Assembly: GCA_026874595.1 (NCBI GenBank) | Contig: CM049311.1 | Location: 76,458,453 to 76,522,452, forward strand | Direction: 5' to 3' | Length of the DNA stretch: 64,000 bases | From: Sipunculus nudus | Lineage: Eukaryota; Annelida; Sipuncula; Golfingiida; Sipunculidae | Part shown: one piece after another, positions 61,499 through 64,000 of the stretch | How the letters are laid out: every line of letters starts with the position of its first letter | Position numbering within the stretch: the stretch's first letter is position 1 | Translations under genes and position numbers: made by a program | The notes under the pieces: generated by a model | The model's input: the letters and a program-made list of their open reading frames with translations, nothing else | Database searches by the model: none | What the model was told of the DNA's origin: nothing

Positions 61499-64000
61499 TT
61501 TTTAGCTCAGCTGACTATAAGTCATCTGAGCAATAGTCGTGGTCCATTGTCCGTCGTCCGTCCGTCTGTCCATCTGTCCGTCCGTCCGTCCGTAGATGTG
61601 GCACGTTTTGAAACCGTAAGACCTAGGAATCCAAAATTCAGCATAATGTTAGATGTCCCCAAGATCTCCTACCAAGCCGAAAACTGGGTCTTTGCGACTT
61701 CATTCCTTTGAGAAATTAAGGAAAAACCTCAATTTTTTATTAAAAACCTATTTTCACACTTTAGGACTGCCTTATATCAAAACCACTCATCTGTTTTTCC
61801 TCATATACCCTATAAATAATCCTCTATATAATTCCTATGCACATGCCAGAAATTAGGTCTGTATTATTTAATTTAAAAAAGTTATGGGCCCAAACATAAT
61901 GCATTTTGTAAATAATCAGGAAAGAAATTTTATCACTTAACACAAAACTTGTTAAAGCTAAGCACTTTTTTTCCAGTAATATTACTTTTATTAATCAAAA
62001 TTAAATTGGATACCCAAAATTAGATCAAAATCTTTTAAATTTTTAAAAATACTAGCAAAAAAAAAAAATTGGTACCTTAAATTTTGCCCAACTTTGACCA
62101 TGGCACGTTTTTTTCTGTAACTGCTGTGGATTTAATTTTCACAGCATGTTTTTGTTAGCATTTCAACTGTTAACACCAAAAATTTGAAACCAGTTGATCA
62201 AAAACTGTAGATTTTATTCAAGTTTTCAAGCACCATGTCATATATTGCTAGTGTTATGCAGTTTGCTAGAGCTCAGCTCCCGAGCTTCAGCTCTAAGTTC
62301 CTTAAATTTGGCATACAGTTAGATTTCTCCAAAATCCCCTACCATGTCAAGAATTTGGTCACTAGGACTTAATTCCTTTGAGATATCAATGAAAAACTTC
62401 ATTTTTCCATTAAAAACCCAATGTTACACTTTAAGACTGCCTAATATCAAAACCACTGATCTGATTTTGATCATATATAATATACATATTTTTCTATACA
62501 TTCACTATGCACATGCCAGAAATGATGTCAGTATTGTGTATTTTTTTAAGTTATGGGCCCAAACATAATGCACTTTGTAAAAAATCAAGAAATATATTTA
62601 CTCCCTTAACAAGGGCATTGCTGAAGCTAGAGATTTTTTTTGTCAGGGATGTAACATTATTTAATCAATATTCAATTGAATACCCAAAATTAGTTCTGAA
62701 TTTTTCAAATTTTATAAGTTATTAGTATACATATAAAATTAGTACCTTAAATTTTGCCCAACTGTGACCAAGGCACGTTTGTTTCCCGTGAGCACTGTTG
62801 ATATAATTTTATATATCATGCACACATAAGGATTTCAGCTTTTTAGTTTAGAAAGCTGAAAGAAATTTGCCAAATATTGTAGCTTTTATTAATGTTTTTT
62901 ATGAGACCCTATCAGACTTTGGCTCTCTCCAGCCCCTCTTGAGTCACCTGTATGTTGACCTTGTTGACCTTTCATCAAATTATGCACGCTTGAGGGGAGA
63001 ATCCAGGCAGCTTATGGCCAGCCACAGTTGATCCAGGTGTTCAACCCAACTCATCTAGTAGTTTTAACCAACAACATAACAATAAACAATAAATTAATAA
63101 AATTTTATTGGTTTTTAATTACAAATTAAAGAAAAATAGAAAAGGAATTTGTTAGTTTATAATAACAGGAAATTAACTTGCAGTTACTGATGATATAAGA
63201 ATCTTGTATTGATGGGTAGAATGTCACATATTCCAAATAACACCATGCAGTCACCTATGGCATTTTTCAGTTCATTTTTAATGATAAAGAAGTAAATCAT
63301 ATTATTCATTACTAATCATTAAGGATTATATGAAGGAAATTAATGATAGACAAAGATGCAGTTGATAATATTAATCTAGATTCCTACTGTGTCTAGTGTG
63401 TACATTGATGTGAAATTAGTCCAAAATGAATTTTTTACAGTTATTTTATAATATAAATAAAAGCCATAAAACCAGGTACTTATGATCATTATTTAAATGT
63501 GTGAAATTTGTATATTCTGGATTCTCAACATCATTGTTTGGTGAAAACTGAATAAATACCAGACATGGTGCAAATACTTTGTAATTGTATTTAAATACGA
63601 ATATGATTATGTACTCCATTATAAAATTTCTTGCATAAAGAATGGGAATTCAGGTAAAAATGAAAGTATATGAATACCAGTGCAAATACTTTCAAAATGT
63701 ATTCATGAATGCATTCATGAATATATTCTTTAATATTATTTTAATAATCATATCAGTTATATTTCATTTTTAAAAAATCATATGATTCTCTTATTATTTT
63801 TAATAAAAATTATATTTGGGACAATATTTGTAATTTTTTTAATAAATAGTTAAACTCTTATATTATATGTTCTGCTTATAAGTTATATGGCCAAATCAAA
63901 ATCTGTGTGACAATAGTACTCCATTTGTTAATAAAATAAATGAAATCAATCCTCTTCCCTGTCTCCAAAGGTACTATCAAAATCATACATAAGCTAAACA
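61499..64000 (+). mobile_element. Composite family-B element (copy 9), cut by window edge
   Basis: B hairpin in a T5 tract, long CCGTC tract (61548-61601), first body, the same linker and degenerate second head as copy 7 (about 62266), second body, and type-II tail. By alignment with copy 7 the 3' terminus should lie roughly 130 bp beyond the window edge. Confidence 0.85.

Overview
The window looks like AT-rich, repeat-dense nuclear DNA from an invertebrate animal, most likely a bivalve mollusc. This rests on the repeat content: hairpin-headed elements with CCGTC-type microsatellites and 180-bp tandem cores, like the oyster 'pearl' elements and DINE/HINE-type Helitron relatives. It also rests on decayed LINE, pogo and hAT-like elements and long CA/TA microsatellites. 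There is no bacterial gene density, operon, rRNA, tRNA or CRISPR array. The host assignment is an inference. I see no complete protein-coding gene. The window reads best as intron or intergenic sequence, with one promoter-like segment near the left end (about 600-760) and a few short candidate exons on the + strand.

Layout: 1-3.1 kb holds two copies of a small MITE, the promoter-like segment and a decayed LINE reverse transcriptase (- strand). 3.8-4.5 kb is a fold-back element built of GC-rich palindromes. 5.55-7.25 kb is a family-A element with three 180-bp units. 9.95-12.53 kb is a cluster of family-B elements with three heads and one tail. 12.9-13.5 kb is an imperfect palindromic subrepeat array beside a (CA)n(TA)n tract. 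19.5-21.5 kb is another family-B element. 21.8-25.0 kb is a decayed pogo/Tigger-type transposon. 26.1 and 48.1 kb hold two copies of a CAG...CTG MITE with 5-bp target duplications. 27.8-29.7 kb is family B. 31.4-32.5 kb is family C. 34.15-37.94 kb is a second family-A element with a whole family-B element inserted in it. 37.9-50.8 kb is mostly single-copy-looking sequence with candidate exons at 39.84 and 42.81 kb. 50.8-53.5 kb is a composite family-B element. 53.67-55.86 kb is a 2.2-kb fold-back element. 55.9-59.2 kb is mostly unrecognised sequence with a candidate exon at 58.22 kb. 59.2-64.0 kb is a chimeric and nested B/C/B array that runs off the right edge.

The most interesting content is a set of three families (A, B, C) with the same architecture. 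Each has a 5'-terminal hairpin, a short subterminal inverted repeat shared by both ends, a small 3' hairpin, and T-rich insertion sites. These features fit non-autonomous Helentron/HINE-type rolling-circle elements. The window supplies a natural empty/filled site pair, multi-head composites that have multiplied as units, a B-head/C-tail chimera, and endonuclease-like remnants next to the 3' end of some B copies. Separately, two fold-back elements share one sequence scaffold but carry different GC palindromes in it. That is the most novel-looking pattern here.
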